Source: Bacillota bacterium
GTDB lineage: Bacteria > Bacillota > Clostridia > Tissierellales > Sporanaerobacteraceae
Length of the DNA: 7,910 nucleotides
Reading direction: 5' to 3'
Assembly (NCBI GenBank): GCA_029779375.1
Contig: JAKPAR010000283.1
Span: 1-7,910, forward strand
Both the position numbers and the translations under genes were made by a program. The first letter of the stretch is position 1. The number at the start of each line of letters is the position of its first letter. Below are positions 5,926-7,910 of the stretch, piece after piece. The notes below the pieces were generated by a model. It was not told where the DNA came from, did not search any database, and saw only the letters and a list, made by a program, of their open reading frames with translations.

Positions 5926-5932
5926 TTTATAT
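5892..5932 (+). terminator. Likely terminator of the toxin mRNA
   Basis: GGTAATCG (5892-5899) and CGATTACC (5914-5921) are exact complements. ATTTA/TGAAT can extend the pairing into the loop. TTTATTTATATT follows. The same right arm can pair with the transcript's 5' end, so the hairpin and the closing helix compete. The T tract is interrupted, so termination may be partial. Confidence 0.55.
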
Positions 5933-5958
5933 TATACCACATCAATATTCAAAGTAAA
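5931..5958 (-). promoter_or_regulatory. Promoter of the antisense RNA
   Basis: On the minus strand TTTACT (5958-5953), a 16-nt spacer and TATAAT (5936-5931) are preceded by TGG, which gives an extended -10 (TGnTATAAT). The -10 is perfect, as expected for an antitoxin that must be made in excess over its toxin mRNA. Confidence 0.75.
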
Positions 5959-5977
5959 CATATATGTTGTGTTGTTT

Positions 5978-6023
5978 TCATAATCCATGTCAAATTTTCT
6001 ACTTTGTTGACACTATATTTTTA
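5978..6023 (+). repeat. Direct repeat copy 2, right flank, carries the metK -35 box
   Basis: It matches 5563-5608 at 43 of 46 positions, offset 415. Its TTGACA is the -35 box of the metK promoter, which suggests this copy sits in the ancestral place and copy 1 is the duplicate. Confidence 0.9.
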
Positions 6024-6035
6024 TTGTGTTAAAAT
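6007..6035 (+). promoter_or_regulatory. metK promoter (sigma-A type)
   Basis: TTGACA (6007-6012), a 17-nt spacer and TAAAAT (6030-6035) are near consensus. Transcription should start around 6042, just before the riboswitch. Confidence 0.85.
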
Positions 6036-6055
6036 ATGGCTAAATGAATAAAAAA

Positions 6056-6170
6056 TCTTGATACCTTATCAAGAGTGGTGGAGGGAATGGGCCCTATGAA
6101 ACCCGGCAACCTATGGTCATTGGTCATGAGGTGCTAAATCCCACAGAATAGTATTCTGAAAGATGAGGTC
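6056..6170 (+). promoter_or_regulatory. SAM-I (S-box) riboswitch aptamer
   Basis: The conserved S-box blocks are all present and in order: CTTATCAAGAG (6065-6075), GGTGGAGGGAATGGGCCC (from 6077), TATGAAACCCGGCAACC (to about 6111), GTGCTAAATCCCACAG (6131-6146) and GAAAGATGAGG (6158-6168). P1 is ACCTTATC (6063-6070) with GATGAGGT (6162-6169). P4 is CAGAAT (6143-6148) with ATTCTG (6152-6157). SAM binding stabilises P1 and allows the terminator downstream to form, so metK is off when its product is plentiful. Confidence 0.97.
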
Positions 6171-6179
6171 AACTTTTAT

Positions 6180-6214
6180 AGCCTTTTCCTTTTGGAAGAG
6201 GTTATTTTGTTTTT
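6180..6214 (+). terminator. Riboswitch-controlled terminator before metK
   Basis: AGCCTTTTCC (6180-6189), loop TTTT and GGAAGAGGTT (6194-6203) form a 10-bp stem with two G-U pairs, followed by ATTTTGTTTTT. Its left arm (CCTTTTC) can instead pair loosely with GATGAGG of P1, the expected antiterminator. Confidence 0.85.
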
Positions 6215-6259
6215 CAGAATGAACTATAAAAAATTTTAAATAAACAAGGAGGTACTTCA

Positions 6260-7447
6260 ATGAAAAAGTGGTTGTTTACGTCAGAATCAGTAACTGAAGG
6301 ACATCCAGACAAGGTATGTGATCAAATCTCAGATGCCATACTAGATGCCATACTAGAAAAAGACCCTTATGCAAGAGTTGCTTGTGAAACTTCTGTGACT
6401 ACAGGGATGGTATTGGTAGCAGGTGAAATCACCACAGACTGTTATGTAGATATACCTCATGTAGTAAGAAAAACCGTAGAAGAAATAGGATATACTAGAG
6501 CAAAATATGGTTTTGATGCAGACACTTGTGCAGTTTTGACATCAATAAACGAACAATCTCCAGATATAGCTATGGGAGTCAATGAAGCTCTTGAAAGCAG
6601 AGGAAATGGAAAAGACAAATATGACAAAATTGGTGCTGGAGATCAAGGCATGATGTTTGGATATGCTTGCAATGAAACAGAAGAACTAATGCCTATGCCA
6701 ATATCATTAGCTCACAGATTGGCTAGAAGATTGTCAGAAGTGAGAAAAGATGGCACTCTTTCTTATTTAAGACCAGATGGGAAAACTCAAGTGACTGTTG
6801 AATATCATGACAATAAACCTGTAAGAATTGAAAACATAGTAGTTTCAACTCAACATTCTCCAGATGTAGAACTAGATACTATAAGAAAAGATATCATAGA
6901 ACATGTAATAAAGAAAATAGTTCCAGAAAATATGATAGATGAAAATACTAAATATTATGTAAATCCAACAGGAAGATTTGTAATTGGTGGACCTATGGGA
7001 GATGCAGGTCTTACAGGAAGAAAAATAATAGTTGATACTTATGGTGGATATGGTAGACATGGTGGTGGAGCTTTTTCAGGAAAAGATCCAACAAAAGTAG
7101 ACCGTTCAGCTGCTTATGCTGCAAGATATGTGGCAAAAAATATTGTAGCAGCAGGACTTGCAGACAAATGTGAAGTTGGTCTTGCTTATGCTATAGGTGT
7201 AGCTAGACCATTGTCTATATATGTAGATACTTTTGGAACTGGCAAAGTTGAAGATGAAAAAATAGAAGAATTAGTTAGAAAACATTTTGATTTAAGACCA
7301 GCAGCTATTATAGATAAACTAGATTTGAGAAGACCAATATACAAACAAACTGCCAGCTATGGGCATTTTGGAAGAACAGATTTAGATCTTCCTTGGGAAA
7401 AAACCGACAAGGCAGAAATTCTTAGAAGTGAAGGATTTGGAGAGTAA
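6260..7447 (+). CDS. metK: S-adenosylmethionine synthase
   Basis: 395 aa, the full family length. The enzyme joins methionine and ATP to make S-adenosylmethionine, the cell's main methyl donor, releasing phosphate and diphosphate. It works in the cytoplasm, usually as a tetramer. The N-terminal [18 protein letters not shown] (9-26) holds the catalytic His15 and the metal-binding Asp17. [11 protein letters not shown] (125-135) is family signature 1, and GGGAFSGKD (268-276) with following [10 protein letters not shown] is signature 2, the phosphate-binding loop. The C-terminus [15 protein letters not shown] (358-372) is typical. The ATG lies 7 nt after AAGGAGG (6246-6252). The gene is a single-gene unit with its own promoter, riboswitch and terminator. 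No anomalies are seen. Confidence 0.99.
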   Translation: MKKWLFTSESVTEGHPDKVCDQISDAILDAILEKDPYARVACETSVTTGMVLVAGEITTDCYVDIPHVVRKTVEEIGYTRAKYGFDADTCAVLTSINEQSPDIAMGVNEALESRGNGKDKYDKIGAGDQGMMFGYACNETEELMPMPISLAHRLARRLSEVRKDGTLSYLRPDGKTQVTVEYHDNKPVRIENIVVSTQHSPDVELDTIRKDIIEHVIKKIVPENMIDENTKYYVNPTGRFVIGGPMGDAGLTGRKIIVDTYGGYGRHGGGAFSGKDPTKVDRSAAYAARYVAKNIVAAGLADKCEVGLAYAIGVARPLSIYVDTFGTGKVEDEKIEELVRKHFDLRPAAIIDKLDLRRPIYKQTASYGHFGRTDLDLPWEKTDKAEILRSEGFGE

Positions 7448-7491
7448 GGAGAAAGTCAATTTCTTGTGTAAAAATATGTAGAAATGGATTA

Positions 7492-7529
7492 TTTCCCGGG
7501 AAAAATAAGTAGAATAATGAAATTTCATG
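7492..7529. repeat. Small palindromes in the metK 3' region
   Basis: TTTCCCGGGAAA (7492-7503) and ATGAAATTTCAT (7518-7529) are perfect 12-bp palindromes in the 80-nt gap before the metK terminator. GTAGAA recurs at 7478 and 7509, and GTAGAG at 7534. No function is apparent. Confidence 0.4.
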
Positions 7530-7530
7530 A

Positions 7531-7569
7531 AAAGTAGAGTGAGTACAATATATCGCTCTGCTTTTTTTT
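7531..7569 (+). terminator. metK terminator
   Basis: AAAGTAGAGTGA (7531-7542) pairs with TCGCTCTGCTTT (7553-7564), 12 bp with two G-U pairs, and leads into a run of eight T (7562-7569). Confidence 0.85.
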
Positions 7570-7649
7570 ATTTTCTCCTCTTGTATTAATATATACTTAC
7601 CGGCGGTACTTGAAAGTAGTTTTCAAAGAAATAAGAGGAGGTGATAAAT

Positions 7650-7871
7650 ATGGCAATGAAAGAAGTAAAAGAAGCTTCTAGACTTAAACTTGAACTAGAT
7701 GGAGGAATGGATGGAGATAAGCAAATAGTAAAATCAAAGACCTATTCAAATGTAAAAGTAGATGCAGCAAATGAAGATGTCTATGAAGTAGGAACTTTTT
7801 TGGCAGGACTTCAAACTATGAATTTACTCAAAGTAAAGAAACTAGAAGAAATAGAGTTGATTTCAGAATAA
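7650..7871 (+). CDS. DUF1659-family small protein
   Basis: 73 aa from the ATG at 7650. The longer frame from GTG 7641 is rejected because that GTG is the end of the AGGAGG ribosome binding site (7636-7641), which lies 8 nt before the ATG. The protein shows the DUF1659 pattern: ASRLKLELDGG (9-19), a KQIVKSKTYSNVK strand pair (24-36), then DVYEVGTFLAGLQT (43-56) and a short closing strand. It has no signal peptide or membrane segment. In Firmicutes this family is usually followed by a DUF2922 gene, and a new gene does begin 34 nt after this stop codon. The function of the family is unknown to me. Confidence 0.85.
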   Translation: MAMKEVKEASRLKLELDGGMDGDKQIVKSKTYSNVKVDAANEDVYEVGTFLAGLQTMNLLKVKKLEEIELISE

Positions 7872-7905
7872 TTTCAAATATTATAGGAAAAATGAGGAGG
7901 TGATA

Positions 7906-7910
7906 ATGTG
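7906..7910 (+). CDS. Start of a following gene, possibly DUF2922 (partial)
   Basis: AGGAGG at 7895-7900, a 5-nt gap (TGATA) and ATG at 7906 mark a translation start at the window edge. The ribosome binding site copies that of the DUF1659 gene. Only the start codon and two bases are visible, so DUF2922 is suggested by the known pairing alone. Confidence 0.45.

Larger units (their letters stand above)
5668..5930 (+). other. Predicted toxin mRNA with 5'-3' closing helix
   Basis: AAGGTAATCGGA (5668-5679) is the exact complement of TCCGATTACCTT (5912-5923). Nested inside it, CAGGGTG (5686-5692) pairs with CACCCTG (5845-5851), and ATT (5695-5697) with AAT (5842-5844) across a 2-nt bulge. The predicted transcript would thus be closed end to end around the coding region. 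Known type I toxin mRNAs (for example hok, fst and aapA1) use such pairing to stay untranslated; applying it here is inference. Confidence 0.6.

Noticed and set aside
5158..5977. Insertion sequence around the toxin cassette
   Set aside because: There are no transposase frame, no terminal inverted repeats and no short target duplication. The 46-bp direct repeats are too long for a normal target-site duplication.
6872..7060. 62-aa minus-strand frame inside metK
   Set aside because: It is a Ser/Tyr/Ile-rich shadow of metK with no start signal.
7641..7652. GTG start extending the DUF1659 protein by three residues
   Set aside because: The GTG is the tail of the AGGAGGTG ribosome binding site itself; the ATG at 7650 has correct spacing.

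Overview
The window is AT-rich, low-GC Firmicutes DNA. AGGAGG-type ribosome binding sites, an S-box (SAM-I) riboswitch, a DUF1659 gene and heavy AGA codon use fit an anaerobic member of the Clostridia, with Tissierellia-like genera my best guess. This assignment rests on gene style and not on any database match.

Left part (1-4276). The tail of an SH3-domain gene (+) meets a large secreted protein gene (-) at a shared 23-bp perfect palindrome, a two-way terminator. The large protein (952 aa) has a signal peptide, a phosphodiester glycosidase (NAGPA-like) domain, Ig-like modules, a jelly-roll-like module and a metallophosphoesterase-like C-terminus that seems to have lost its metal ligands. It lies 19 nt downstream of a TtcA-family tRNA thiolation enzyme gene, so the two probably form an operon. 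Next come a REP-like scrap, a tRNA-Pro(UGG) gene with its promoter and terminator (-), and an AT-rich spacer.

Middle (4277-5600). A small membrane protein of the PF06695 'small multi-drug export' type and a small coiled-coil protein built on 21-nt tandem repeats run rightward. A REP-like palindrome follows. Facing them is a type I signal peptidase gene that has lost its N-terminus, including the membrane anchor and the catalytic serine.

The most interesting part (5563-6026) is a compact cassette between two 46-bp direct repeats (43/46 identical, offset 415). It encodes a 36-aa one-helix 'holin-like' toxin and, facing it, a predicted antisense RNA of about 90 nt with its own extended -10 promoter and intrinsic terminator. 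The toxin transcript appears able to pair its 5' end with its 3' end (12 bp) and to hide its Shine-Dalgarno sequence in a hairpin. Together these are the hallmarks of a type I toxin-antitoxin system. The cassette is not covered by any ORF of usual length. The right-hand repeat carries the -35 box of the metK promoter; the left-hand repeat is the point where the signal peptidase gene is cut off.

Right part (6007-7910). A consensus promoter, a SAM-I riboswitch and its terminator control metK (S-adenosylmethionine synthase), so the product SAM shuts off its own synthesis. After a metK terminator come a DUF1659 gene and the first bases of a further gene, probably the DUF2922 partner.
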